DNA from: Bacteroidota bacterium
GTDB taxonomy: Bacteria > Bacteroidota > Ignavibacteria > Palsa-1295
Direction: 5' to 3'
Length of the DNA: 64,000 nucleotides
NCBI GenBank assembly: GCA_021324735.1
Contig: JAJPIO010000009.1
Coordinates: 310,001 to 374,000, forward strand
In this document: one piece after another, positions 1-9,148 of the stretch
Layout of the letters: each line of letters begins with the position of its first letter
Position numbering within the stretch: position 1 is the first letter of the stretch
Translations under genes and position numbers: made by a program
Notes under the pieces: generated by a model
Told to the model about the DNA's origin: nothing
What the model saw: the letters and a program-made list of their open reading frames with translations, nothing else
The model's database searches: none

Positions 1-47
1 AAAAATCCAATGAGGCAACGCTACAAAGCGGTGTTCCGCAGGACCAG

Positions 48-920
48 ATGCTCGCTGCTAAAGTGGCGCACACGAAGGACGTGCAGGAACGTCATACAGC
101 AGAGCTGCTAAAACATGAAGGAGTCATGGGAACAGGCGTTGGTCTGGAGGCCGATGGCTCGACGAGTCTTGTGGTCTTCGCCCGCCATGCGAAGCCCAGC
201 AATGTGCCTGCAACGGTAGAAGATCAACAGGTGCACGTCGAAGTAGTTGGAGATATTAAGCCCTTTAGCGGAGTATATACTGGATCCTACCGACCGGTAC
301 CGGCAGGCGTCAGCATCGGTAACAATAACGAGAACGCTGCCGGTACGCTGGGCTGCGCCGTCAATGTTGGCGGCTATGCTTACATTCTTAGCAATAACCA
401 TGTGCTTGCACGGCAGAATGCGGCTTCGATCGGGGAATCGATCGGCCAGCCAGGTCCGTACGATAATGGTGGTTATGTGGCTCCGCAGTGCGCGGTTCTC
501 AGCGCGTTCAAACCGATCTCCTTCACGTCGAACAATACGTTCGATGCCGCATTGGCCGGATACACGACAAATGGTTATGCGTCCGAGGTTAGCGGATATA
601 CGCCGAGCCATTACACTATGACACCGCAAGTTGGAATGTACGTAAAGAAAACGGGCCGCACGACCGGCTTAACGCACGGACAGATCGCTGCGGTTAACGT
701 AACGATACAAGTATCGTATAATCAAGGTACTGCGACATTCGTTAATCAGATCTATATTCCGGGTGCTTTCATTCAGCCCGGCGATAGCGGATCGCTGCTC
801 GTTACGGAATCTGGTAATTATCCAGTAGGACTTTGCTTTGCAGGATCGAGCACTGCATCGTTCGCGAATCCGATCCAGCCAATACTTTCGTATTGGGGAG
901 CCACGATCATTGGTTCATAA
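48..920 (+). CDS. Nal1-like trypsin-fold serine protease
   Basis: A 290-residue protein with a full trypsin-type catalytic triad in order: His118 in SNNHV, Asp166 in FDAAL and Ser247 in PGDSGS. The N-terminal part (VQERHTAELLKHEGVMGTGVG) and the RPVPAGVSIGN stretch are typical of the bacterial Nal1-like peptidase group, whose substrates are mostly unknown. No signal peptide is seen from this start. The frame is open back to the window edge (no stop from base 3), so the gene may begin upstream; ATG 48 has a short AGGA four bases before it. A strong terminator follows directly. The protease fold is well supported, the substrate is not. Confidence 0.8.
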   Translation: MLAAKVAHTKDVQERHTAELLKHEGVMGTGVGLEADGSTSLVVFARHAKPSNVPATVEDQQVHVEVVGDIKPFSGVYTGSYRPVPAGVSIGNNNENAAGTLGCAVNVGGYAYILSNNHVLARQNAASIGESIGQPGPYDNGGYVAPQCAVLSAFKPISFTSNNTFDAALAGYTTNGYASEVSGYTPSHYTMTPQVGMYVKKTGRTTGLTHGQIAAVNVTIQVSYNQGTATFVNQIYIPGAFIQPGDSGSLLVTESGNYPVGLCFAGSSTASFANPIQPILSYWGATIIGS

Positions 921-942
921 CCAAAGAAGCGTAAGACTAAAA

Positions 943-970
943 GGGACATGCACCGCATGTCCCTTTTTTT
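943..970. terminator. Rho-independent terminator, probably bidirectional
   Basis: Perfect 9-bp stem GGGACATGC / GCATGTCCC with a 3-base loop, followed by seven T on the + strand and preceded by four A (T on the - strand). It sits between the protease gene and the convergent RND permease gene and can serve both. Confidence 0.9.
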
Positions 971-971
971 A

Positions 972-3900
972 TTAATGTGTTTCAGAATGCTCGGCAGGCC
1001 CGAGGAGCTGATCCCGCGAACTGCCGCCTAATACCGGATCGGTCTCGAGGTTGAGTTTACGACGGAAGCGCTCTTCGAAGATCGTGTAGATCGTTGGTAC
1101 GAAGAAGAGCGTGAGCAGCGTAGAAAGTGAAAGGCCGCCAATAACCGCAATAGCCAATGGTGCTTGTGTCTTTTCACCGCCAATTCCGACCGCCATGGGG
1201 ATAAGTCCGAGTACGGTAGCAAGTGATGTCATGAGGATGGGCTTTAATCGCGTGCGTCCACCATCGATAACAGCATCTTTTAAGCTCTCGCCACGCATTC
1301 GCAAGTGATTTGTGTAGTCGATAAGAAGAATACCGTTGCTGACTACAATACCGACCATAACGATGATGCCCTGGAAGCTTGTGACCGAAAGCGTAGTATC
1401 GGTTAGAAAGAGCGCCCACAGTACACCGACAATTCCAAATGGTACCGTAAACATGATAATAAACGGATCGAGCAGCGATTGGAATTGCGAAGCCATGACG
1501 ACATAGACAAGAAGGATCGCCAAACCAAAAGCCATGGTAAGATCGCCAAACGTCTTTTGCTGCTGCTCGACGTTTCCACCGACCTTCACCTCGAATCCCG
1601 GAGGAATAGCGATCTGATCGAGCTTGGCCTGAATATCTTTTGCAACGCTGCCAAGATCGCGACCGCTTACTTCCGCCGTGACATCGATGATACGCTGCTG
1701 ATATTTACGATCTATTTGTACCGGCGATGCATCTTGTGTGATATCAGCTATGGAGCCGAGCAGTACTTGTTCTCCGCTCGGTGTCGTTAGCAGAAGCTTC
1801 TTTAGGTCGTCGATATTCTGCCTGTAATTTTCGCTTAACCGGACAAGGATATTGTATTGATTTCCCGTTACCGGATCTGTATAGAGTGACGCTACGGCGC
1901 CATTGATACCAGCATTGATGGTGTTCGAGATCTGCGCAACATCGATTCCCAGTATTCCGGCCTTATCTCGGTCGATATTCACTCGTAATTCAGGCAGGTT
2001 GTCTTCACGTGAAGATTGAGCATTCACAGCGCCTGGTGTCGAGCGTACAATGCCGAGCACTTGTTTCGCAAGGGCCGTACCCTGGTCGAGATCGAACCCG
2101 CGAATTTCTATATCGATCGGTGCCGCCGATCCGAAGTTCAGTAAGAACCGCAGGAATCCGCTTGGCGAAACATACACCGAAGCACCAGGGTAATTGGATA
2201 TCTTCGGTCGGATCGCGTTAATAATATCGAACACGGTGCGCTGCCGTTCATCAGGGGGAGTGAGCGAAATTTGGATATTCGCCGCGTGCGATCCAGAATT
2301 ACGACCGAAGAAATTGCCGCTTCGTGCCGATGGTACGCCGATATCGGATACCATCGCCTGCATTTCTGGAATATTCTTTTGTAGAATATTTTCCATATTA
2401 ACGACGGCCTTTTCCGTCTCTTCGACGCGAGTGCCGACCGGAAGCTTCATCGTTACGGTGAATACGCTTTCGTCCTGATCCGGGAAGAACTCCGTACCGA
2501 TAAACTTGAACAGGAACACCGAGGCTGCGGCAATTGCCAGGATCGAAACAATGATCGTTCGCCGATGCCCGAGCGCCCATTCCAGCATACGAGCATAGCC
2601 TTGATCGACTGCTTCCAATCGGTCGTGAAAGTAAACCCGCGTGCGATCGGAAAACTTTTGCGATCCACGATTTAGCTCTTTCTCCGGTGGTAAGAACTTG
2701 AGACAGAGGAGAGGAGTGATCGTTCGTGATACGAAGAAGGAGCCGAACAGCGCTACCGCGATCGTGATCGTAAGCGGCACAAAAAGCAGCTTCGCAATAC
2801 CGGTAAGGAAGACGACCGGCAAGAATACGATGACTGTCGTAAGCGTGGAAACGAAGATCGGAGTCGCTACTTCACTTGCTGCAGCGAGGGTCGCTTCGAT
2901 CTTCGATTGTCCCTTTTTCCGTTCATTGTAGTGTCTGCTTATAGCCTCCAATTCTACAATAGAGTCATCCACTAATCGGCCCACTGCGAGTGCCAGGCCA
3001 CCAAACGTCATGATGTTCAGCGTAATATTGCCAAAGCGGAACATGATGAACGTGATGAGAATGGAGAGTGGAATCGCCACGATGATAATGATCGTACCTC
3101 GAATATTCCGGAGGAAGATCATAATGATGAGCATCGCCAGCAGTGCACCGACGATAGCCTCACGGGAAAGACCATTAATGGTCTGGCGGATATAAAGCGA
3201 CTGATCGAAGGAGAGAGCGATATGAACGTTAGAAGGAATGCCGGTCAGCTTCGGAATTGCCTTCATTACATTATCGACCACTTCGACCGTATTGGCACCC
3301 GCGAGTTTTTGTACCCGAAGCGTAAGGCCTTCCGTACCATTTACTCGGATGATCTCAGTCTGCTCTTGATAGCTATCGTCGACGGTCGCAACGTCGCGAA
3401 TACGGATAGGCACACCGTTGATCGTTTTGATCACGATGTCACCCATCGGTTTTACGAGATTGAACTGGCTTTGCGTTTTAAGAGAATAATCGAAAACGCC
3501 GCTCTTAATATCGCCACTCGGAATGATAAGATTGGAGTTGGCGACTGCCTTTAACACATCGGTGATGGGAAGTGCAATGGCCTCGATTCGGCTGCGGTCC
3601 AGCGTGATGTGAATCTCACGAATTCGGCCACCGGTAACTTGCGCACTGGCAACGCCCGGCAAATGCTCGAGCTGAGGTTCGATTACATTATAGGCGAGAT
3701 CGTACATATCTCGCTGGTCCATGGTACCGGAGACAGCGAGGGTAATGACGGGAAGATTGGTGATATCAAATCGAAGGGCAATAGGAGTCGATACGCCCGT
3801 CGGGAGCTGTGTATAAATTCGATTGAGGCGTTGGATTACATCGATGAGTCCGACATCGACGTTCGCATTCCAGTTAAAGTTAATGCGGACCTGTGAAACA

Positions 3901-4160
3901 CCTTCGCGGGTGGTCGATTGCACATAATCGACATCATTTACCGACGTTACTCCTCGCTCGACGACCGCTGTTACCGATTGCTCCATGTCCATCGGGCCCG
4001 CACCCGGATAGTAGGTAATGGTCGTCACAACCGGTACGGTTATATTCGGCAGCAGGTCGATCGGCAACTGAGTTAAAGACACCCAGCCAAGAACGAGGAT
4101 GGTAAAGCCGATCAGGAAGGTCGAGATCGGATATTTAAGAGCTAATCTGGTTAACCACAT
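972..4160 (-). CDS. RND efflux permease (HAE1/AcrB-like)
   Basis: A 1062-residue inner-membrane proton-driven exporter subunit, the usual length of AcrB-type RND pumps. Visible features: N-terminal membrane segment (MWLTRLALKYPISTFLIG), the GRLVDDSIVELE segment of TM4 with the two conserved aspartates of the proton relay, a second cluster of membrane helices after about residue 860, and VGIVVSNGILLIDY in TM10, where AcrB has a lysine and this protein has Ser-Asn. It lies 39 bp after the adaptor gene, so both are probably one transcript. No TolC/OprM-type channel gene is in the window. Substrate cannot be read from sequence; heavy-metal CusA-type is less likely because no Met-rich motifs were seen. 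Confidence 0.95.
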   Translation of the reverse strand: MWLTRLALKYPISTFLIGFTILVLGWVSLTQLPIDLLPNITVPVVTTITYYPGAGPMDMEQSVTAVVERGVTSVNDVDYVQSTTREGVSQVRINFNWNANVDVGLIDVIQRLNRIYTQLPTGVSTPIALRFDITNLPVITLAVSGTMDQRDMYDLAYNVIEPQLEHLPGVASAQVTGGRIREIHITLDRSRIEAIALPITDVLKAVANSNLIIPSGDIKSGVFDYSLKTQSQFNLVKPMGDIVIKTINGVPIRIRDVATVDDSYQEQTEIIRVNGTEGLTLRVQKLAGANTVEVVDNVMKAIPKLTGIPSNVHIALSFDQSLYIRQTINGLSREAIVGALLAMLIIMIFLRNIRGTIIIIVAIPLSILITFIMFRFGNITLNIMTFGGLALAVGRLVDDSIVELEAISRHYNERKKGQSKIEATLAAASEVATPIFVSTLTTVIVFLPVVFLTGIAKLLFVPLTITIAVALFGSFFVSRTITPLLCLKFLPPEKELNRGSQKFSDRTRVYFHDRLEAVDQGYARMLEWALGHRRTIIVSILAIAAASVFLFKFIGTEFFPDQDESVFTVTMKLPVGTRVEETEKAVVNMENILQKNIPEMQAMVSDIGVPSARSGNFFGRNSGSHAANIQISLTPPDERQRTVFDIINAIRPKISNYPGASVYVSPSGFLRFLLNFGSAAPIDIEIRGFDLDQGTALAKQVLGIVRSTPGAVNAQSSREDNLPELRVNIDRDKAGILGIDVAQISNTINAGINGAVASLYTDPVTGNQYNILVRLSENYRQNIDDLKKLLLTTPSGEQVLLGSIADITQDASPVQIDRKYQQRIIDVTAEVSGRDLGSVAKDIQAKLDQIAIPPGFEVKVGGNVEQQQKTFGDLTMAFGLAILLVYVVMASQFQSLLDPFIIMFTVPFGIVGVLWALFLTDTTLSVTSFQGIIVMVGIVVSNGILLIDYTNHLRMRGESLKDAVIDGGRTRLKPILMTSLATVLGLIPMAVGIGGEKTQAPLAIAVIGGLSLSTLLTLFFVPTIYTIFEERFRRKLNLETDPVLGGSSRDQLLGPAEHSETH

Positions 4161-4199
4161 AAGACGATCGGTATCACTGGATGAATGGCGAGGAGCACC

Positions 4200-5306
4200 T
4201 TAGTAAGGATGGGAAGTGGTATCCATACCAGGTGCGCTTTTAGTGATAGTGATTTTGGCGTTAGGTTTGGCGAAATTTTGTCCGACGACGATGACCGGCT
4301 CAGTGCCATCGAGTCCTGATACGATCTCTGTCCTGCCGTTCTGGACGACCCCTGTTACCACGGGCTTACGACGAGCGATAGAATCCTGAGCGAGGAGAAC
4401 ATAAGCGCCTTCTCCATCCCGAAGGACTGCTTCCGTTGGAAGCGTGATCGCATCCGGATTTTCACCAAGGATCAGCGAAACATGAGCGAATGAACCCGGC
4501 TTGATCGCCTGATCCCGGTTCGGGATCATGATCTCGACGGGCATGGTGCGCGTGGTCAGGTTGATCGCTTGTGCCGACCGCGCAACGAATGCCGAGAACT
4601 CTCGATCGGGGAAAGCATCAAGCTTAACGACCGCGCGATGAATAGTTGGAATTTTTGGAATATCGCGGTCCAATACATTGATATCGACTTTCACCGTGTC
4701 AATATCCATGATGGTAAAGATGGTTGTATTGCTGCTATTGACGATCGGATTCGAGGAGACGATGGCGCCGGGGTCAAGCCAACGCTTCGTTACATAGCCG
4801 GAAAACGGAGCTGTAATACGGGAATAGCTTACTTGAATGCGAGCCGATTCATAGTTCGCTTCCGCCGTTCGCAGTGCAGCAATTGCATTGTCGAGGTCCT
4901 GCTGTGATGCAAGGTTCTTTTTCGTAAGATCGCGAGTCCGTTCTTCAATCGCCTTGGCATTTGCATAAGAAGCAGCAGCTTGCATTTCCGCCTGGTGGGC
5001 TTGCGCTGTATCGATCAGAGCAATAAGTTGTCCCTTCCGAACGGTATGCCCCATATCGGTATAAACCGCTTCGAGCAAGCCGGTCACACGGCTAAAGATA
5101 TTAGCCTGGAGTACGGGAATAACATCACCATCATAATCGAGTTTGTAAACGATCGACTGGTGAGTCGGTTGCGCAATTCGGACGATAGGGGTTGGTTGCT
5201 TTTTTGGCGGAGCAGGTTTCGCAGCTTCGATGATACGAAGTATAATAAAAACGAGCAAGGCCGCTCCCGCGAGAGCAAGCAACCCTATCTTGATTGATTT
5301 AGACAT
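4200..5306 (-). CDS. RND efflux periplasmic adaptor subunit (MFP)
   Basis: A 368-residue membrane-fusion protein that bridges an RND pump and an outer-membrane channel. It has an N-terminal membrane anchor (residues about 6-25), a biotinyl-lipoyl-like half-motif, an alpha-helical hairpin (about residues 100-160, rich in Ala/Glu/Arg with LASQQDLDNA), then the typical SRITAPFSGYVTKRWLDPGAIV lipoyl closing motif and beta-barrel domain. It is the first gene of a two-gene operon with the RND permease that follows 39 bp later. A 148-bp gap upstream (5307-5454) shows no gene and probably holds the promoter. Confidence 0.95.
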   Translation of the reverse strand: MSKSIKIGLLALAGAALLVFIILRIIEAAKPAPPKKQPTPIVRIAQPTHQSIVYKLDYDGDVIPVLQANIFSRVTGLLEAVYTDMGHTVRKGQLIALIDTAQAHQAEMQAAASYANAKAIEERTRDLTKKNLASQQDLDNAIAALRTAEANYESARIQVSYSRITAPFSGYVTKRWLDPGAIVSSNPIVNSSNTTIFTIMDIDTVKVDINVLDRDIPKIPTIHRAVVKLDAFPDREFSAFVARSAQAINLTTRTMPVEIMIPNRDQAIKPGSFAHVSLILGENPDAITLPTEAVLRDGEGAYVLLAQDSIARRKPVVTGVVQNGRTEIVSGLDGTEPVIVVGQNFAKPNAKITITKSAPGMDTTSHPY

Positions 5307-5454
5307 TCAAGAGAATCGATGTGTTGAGAGAGCATGCTCCAGTACATGCAAGTCCTTCTTCGGTCGCGAGCAGATAAATGACCGAAGTGCGCGTTGCAAC
5401 ACCTATTCGTAAATAAGTGCGCCCGCAATTAGGCGTCAATATGATTAGGAAAGT

Positions 5455-7305
5455 TTAATATAGAGGCAATTCTTCAACGTAGGCTTCCATAGCATGGTAA
5501 AATGGAAGGCCCAGGCGGTAGAATTTACGGGATGTTGCGGTATTGCGATCGGCGACACGTTGCCAGAACTCCCTCTCATCCGGCCCCGGGAACATAGCTC
5601 GGTCCTTTTGGGACTGATGCTTAAAGATCGCTTCGAGTTTCAGAGCAAGTTCGTTCTCACTCATGGGGACCAGAATATCGGCTTCATCCAGAGGCCACTC
5701 CTGCCACGCACCACGATAGAGCCAAACGATGGGACGCTCGTTTGCCGGTAAGCGTTTCAATGCTTCCCGAATGATCCACAAGCATACCCGGTGGGTGCCA
5801 TGCGGGTCGGAAAGATCGCCGGCAGCAAGGATTCGAGCCGGTTGTATTCTCTTGAGTAATTTGACCGTTTCTTCGATATCTGCGTCGCCGGGCGGAGCTT
5901 TTTCGATGGCGCCGGTTTGGTAGAATGGTAGGTTCATAAAGATGCAGTGGCTGCGGTCGAGCCCAACATGCATTGCTCCGCTCACCGCTTCTGCTTCACG
6001 GATAAACTGCTTGATGTGACCGACCTCCGGTATATCGACCTGGCCAGGCGCCTTATGACTAAAGAATTCTTCGATCGTCCGTTCAATCGCCTTATGCGAT
6101 GCGGCGTCGATCTTCATGGCCCCAAGATACTTGCCGACGAAATCAAGATATCGGAGCACGTCATGATCGAAAACGGCGATATTACCGCTCGTTTGATACG
6201 CGACGTAGAGATCGTTATCATTCTCTACCAGTTTACGAAAAATTCCTCCAGCCGAGATCACGTCATCATCAGGATGCGGGCTGAATAAGATGATCCGCTC
6301 GTTATGCGGTAAGCGGTCTCGATCGCGAATTTTTGTGGCGAGCGTACGTGCGGCCATTCGATTTAACTCGTCAGAATAGCGATCGATCACAAGTGACGCG
6401 AGCCCGTGAGAAGTATAGTCATCCTCTGACAATTCTACGATCGGTTTTCCGAGTAATTCCGCGAGCCAAATGATCGCTCGAAGTTCTTCACGTTTGCCTG
6501 CTGGTGAATCTTCAAATTCGTGGTATTGCGTAACGAGCCACGGTGTTTTTACTTTGGTAAGTTCTGCCGCGGCATCACAATCCAAATGGAAGGTTGCATT
6601 GGGATGACCTTGAAGCAGTGAAGCCGGCATTTCGATGGTACGAGGCCCTTCGATAGCCCGTGCCACTACACCTGATTTGTTCTCGCCCAACGCCGCCAAA
6701 ATGATCTCATGAGAAGCGAGTATCGTGGAGGTACCCATCGTGATTGCTTCTCTCGGCACATTCTTTTCACCGAAAAAATCGGCGGCTGCGTCGCGTCGGG
6801 TAAAGGGATGAATAAGTACAAGCCGGGTGATCGCATCTTCCGGTGTGCCCGGCTCGTTAAATCCAATATGCCCACTTCGGCCAATGCCTAATATCAACAG
6901 ATCAATGCCGCCGGCATCAGCGATCGCGCGCTCATAGTTAAGGCAATAATCGGGAATTTCATCGCGAGGAAGGTCGCCCCGGGGAATGTGAATATTCTCA
7001 GGCCGAATATTGACGTGGCGAAACAAATGTTGATGCATGAACCGGTGATAGCTCTGCAAGGCATCGGGTTCGATCGGATAATATTCATCGAGATTGAACG
7101 TCTGTACCCGCGAGAGATCGAGTCCTTGCTTGTGCAAGGCGATGAGTTCGCGGTAGATACCCTTTGGGGTCGATCCTGTCGGCAGACCAAGCACAGCGTT
7201 GGGTTTTGAGCGAACGAGTGCGGCTATGCGCTCGGCAACCGCCCGCGCGAGAGCGGTATGATTCTCGTGAATTACGACCGGTACTTTGGCAGGGTCCGTA
7301 GTCAT
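5455..7305 (-). CDS. nagB: Glucosamine-6-phosphate deaminase fused to PIG-L-type deacetylase domain
   Basis: Two-domain protein of about 616 residues. Residues 10-265 are NagB: GLPTGSTP phosphate loop, FNLDEYYPI with Asp74 and GHIGFNEPG (His147, Glu152), the active-site signature that isomerises and deaminates GlcN6P to Fru6P. From about residue 338 a PIG-L/LmbE zinc deacetylase domain follows, with SPHPDDD and DPHGTHR motifs. This fusion is known in Bacteroidota NagB proteins; the second domain would remove acetyl groups from GlcNAc-type sugars, which I infer rather than see. The ATG at 7305 is preferred to a GTG one codon upstream. A cytoplasmic role in amino-sugar recycling fits with NamZ at 36 kb. 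Confidence 0.93.
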   Translation of the reverse strand: MTTDPAKVPVVIHENHTALARAVAERIAALVRSKPNAVLGLPTGSTPKGIYRELIALHKQGLDLSRVQTFNLDEYYPIEPDALQSYHRFMHQHLFRHVNIRPENIHIPRGDLPRDEIPDYCLNYERAIADAGGIDLLILGIGRSGHIGFNEPGTPEDAITRLVLIHPFTRRDAAADFFGEKNVPREAITMGTSTILASHEIILAALGENKSGVVARAIEGPRTIEMPASLLQGHPNATFHLDCDAAAELTKVKTPWLVTQYHEFEDSPAGKREELRAIIWLAELLGKPIVELSEDDYTSHGLASLVIDRYSDELNRMAARTLATKIRDRDRLPHNERIILFSPHPDDDVISAGGIFRKLVENDNDLYVAYQTSGNIAVFDHDVLRYLDFVGKYLGAMKIDAASHKAIERTIEEFFSHKAPGQVDIPEVGHIKQFIREAEAVSGAMHVGLDRSHCIFMNLPFYQTGAIEKAPPGDADIEETVKLLKRIQPARILAAGDLSDPHGTHRVCLWIIREALKRLPANERPIVWLYRGAWQEWPLDEADILVPMSENELALKLEAIFKHQSQKDRAMFPGPDEREFWQRVADRNTATSRKFYRLGLPFYHAMEAYVEELPLY

Positions 7306-7395
7306 CACCTCATCCGACGAACAAAACTCGTGCGCGTCGTGTAATGTGCGGCTCCGATGTCGTGAATTTCTTGTTATTTCTGTGGGAGGCTGTTT

Positions 7396-8412
7396 TTGAA
7401 GATCAGAGTTATTTCGTTTTTTCTCGTTCTCGGAAGTATTTTGTTTGCTTCTACGGGGGAGGCAGCCATTGCGGTAGATACCTTGACGCCCCTAATCGAC
7501 TCGTCTGTTACAAAAACAGTACATGCGGCGGAAGATAGCACGAAGAAGACTGCGATAGAATCTTCGTTTCCATCGACCGATCGCCGGGTTGCCCCGCACA
7601 TTTGGGATATTGTGACCAATCTGCCATCGGATTGGCGGGACTGGGCCGTACAAAACGTACAGCTTAAATACTGGCCTCAAATGGCTCTCATTGCGGTTTC
7701 CACCACAGCTCTTGTTATATACGATCGCGATCTATTCAACCCGTTCGATAAGATCTATAACAATAACATAACTTACCAGCATACGGCGGATGTGTTTTCG
7801 TTCATGGGCGACGGAAAATTTCAGTTCGGTATCGCCGGAGTATTTGCGGGCTACGGCTTCATTGCCGGCGATAAACGAGCCTTACGAACGGCCGAGCAGA
7901 CATGTGAGGTCATTCTTGCCTGTGGTGGAGTGGTGCAGTTGCTGAAGCATGTAACGGGTCGCGAAAGTCCCTGCCGGGCTACGACTCCAACCGGCCGATG
8001 GGATCTCTTCCCCAACCAGATCGACTATGCGAACAAGACTCCAGCGTACGATGCATTTCCGTCGGGCCATCTGGCAACGGCGTTAGCAACACTCACCGTG
8101 GTCGCGAATAACTACGCCGAGCAGAAGTGGGTGAAGCCCGTGGGCTATGTGGTATGTGCTGGTATTGCGACCGGACTCGTCTCTCAGGGCATTCATTGGT
8201 GGAGCGATTTCCCGCTTTCGATCGCACTCGGAATTGGCTTTGGTAACCTTATTTCTCCTAATCCCGATGGCGATGTTTCTGTGACCGACTCGCCGGCAAA
8301 GAAGGATATGGGAGACAATCAAAGTACGATAAAGAAATTGCTTGACCAGGCAACTCTGTTGCCAACCTACGTGCCCGGTGGGACCGGTCTCGCGTTAAGC
8401 GTCCGCTTCTAA
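7396..8412 (+). CDS. PAP2-family membrane phosphatase-like protein with altered motifs
   Basis: A 338-residue protein with a signal peptide (MKIRVISFFLVLGSILFAST) and a PAP2 core. Start is TTG at 7396, chosen because GGGAGG lies just upstream and the reading frame begins with a clean signal peptide. Motif 2 is intact (FPSGH, 221-225) and motif 3 keeps His267 and Asp271 (GIHWWSD). Motif 1 is KHVTGRESP, where the canonical KX6RP arginine is Ser191, and the arginine normally six residues before the motif-3 histidine is Leu261. Both phosphate-binding arginines therefore look absent, so activity is uncertain. It ends two bases before the convergent neighbour's stop. Confidence 0.82.
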   Translation: MKIRVISFFLVLGSILFASTGEAAIAVDTLTPLIDSSVTKTVHAAEDSTKKTAIESSFPSTDRRVAPHIWDIVTNLPSDWRDWAVQNVQLKYWPQMALIAVSTTALVIYDRDLFNPFDKIYNNNITYQHTADVFSFMGDGKFQFGIAGVFAGYGFIAGDKRALRTAEQTCEVILACGGVVQLLKHVTGRESPCRATTPTGRWDLFPNQIDYANKTPAYDAFPSGHLATALATLTVVANNYAEQKWVKPVGYVVCAGIATGLVSQGIHWWSDFPLSIALGIGFGNLISPNPDGDVSVTDSPAKKDMGDNQSTIKKLLDQATLLPTYVPGGTGLALSVRF

Positions 8413-8413
8413 A

Positions 8414-9118
8414 CTATTCCGAATAGATCTGGTAAACGACCGAGCCGTGTCGGCGGATAGCTCGCATCCTTGCACGAGTGTTACCATTGGCGCGCATTTC
8501 GGCGAGTTTCTCTTCTGCTTCGAAGTTGCTTCTTGTTTCGAATGGTCGAGTTGTTGCTCCTTCGACCTGAGCTTCAGATGTTATTCCACTGGAGGAGGGC
8601 TTGCCGGAGGTCCCGGGCGGTTCTTCGCGTGGTACCACAAGCGCTTCCGGGGGTACTACATTCGGCCCGACATTCGATGGTGGTTGCGGTGGTGTTGAAG
8701 CGTTCTTCGCGGCATTATTAAGAATACTCTGAATTGTATCGACCGGCTTTACAATTTTCTTCTCTTCCCGTTGCTTGAAACAGCCATGCTGAAAAGATAA
8801 CGCCAGACCAAGGGCGATAAGAAGGATCGTTAAGAGGGCGAACATTAATCCGGCATGAATGCCCTTTTTGGGGGGCACTACCGGTTTAGGCGCTTCCGGG
8901 GTAACGCTCGGTATTTTAGCCGCTGCTTCTTCAATAGGCGCCCGGGGCGGCTCTGCCGGTGGTAGAATCGTTTCTGTCCCGATCTTCGAATAGGATTCGT
9001 GCGTGGACCGGAGCAAATTCTCTACCGACTCTTTGGTCATGCCGAATCGCTCGGCGAGGCGATCTACTCGCGAGGGGGTGGTGGATTCATCGGGACGTTC
9101 GGCCATACGAGCCTTCAA
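8414..9118 (-). CDS. Hypothetical single-pass membrane protein
   Basis: A 234-residue protein I do not recognise. The first 45 residues look like a small helical domain (RVDRLAERFGMTKESVENLLRS), followed by a Pro/Glu/Ala-rich linker, one transmembrane helix (about residues 88-108, AGLMFALLTILLIALGLALSF) and a low-complexity, probably periplasmic, tail rich in Pro, Ser, Thr and Glu. A second Met four codons in (9106) is an alternative start. It is the last gene of the leftward glycan/TPR operon, 30 bp after the barrel protein, so a structural role in the envelope complex is plausible but not shown. Confidence 0.7.
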   Translation of the reverse strand: MKARMAERPDESTTPSRVDRLAERFGMTKESVENLLRSTHESYSKIGTETILPPAEPPRAPIEEAAAKIPSVTPEAPKPVVPPKKGIHAGLMFALLTILLIALGLALSFQHGCFKQREEKKIVKPVDTIQSILNNAAKNASTPPQPPSNVGPNVVPPEALVVPREEPPGTSGKPSSSGITSEAQVEGATTRPFETRSNFEAEEKLAEMRANGNTRARMRAIRRHGSVVYQIYSE

Positions 9119-9148
9119 ACGGGAGCGGTTTGGGAGTTAGTTCGAACG

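Noticed and set aside
108-629. 173-residue frame on the minus strand inside the protease gene
   Set aside because: Fully inside a protein gene with catalytic motifs on the plus strand; no protein family features.
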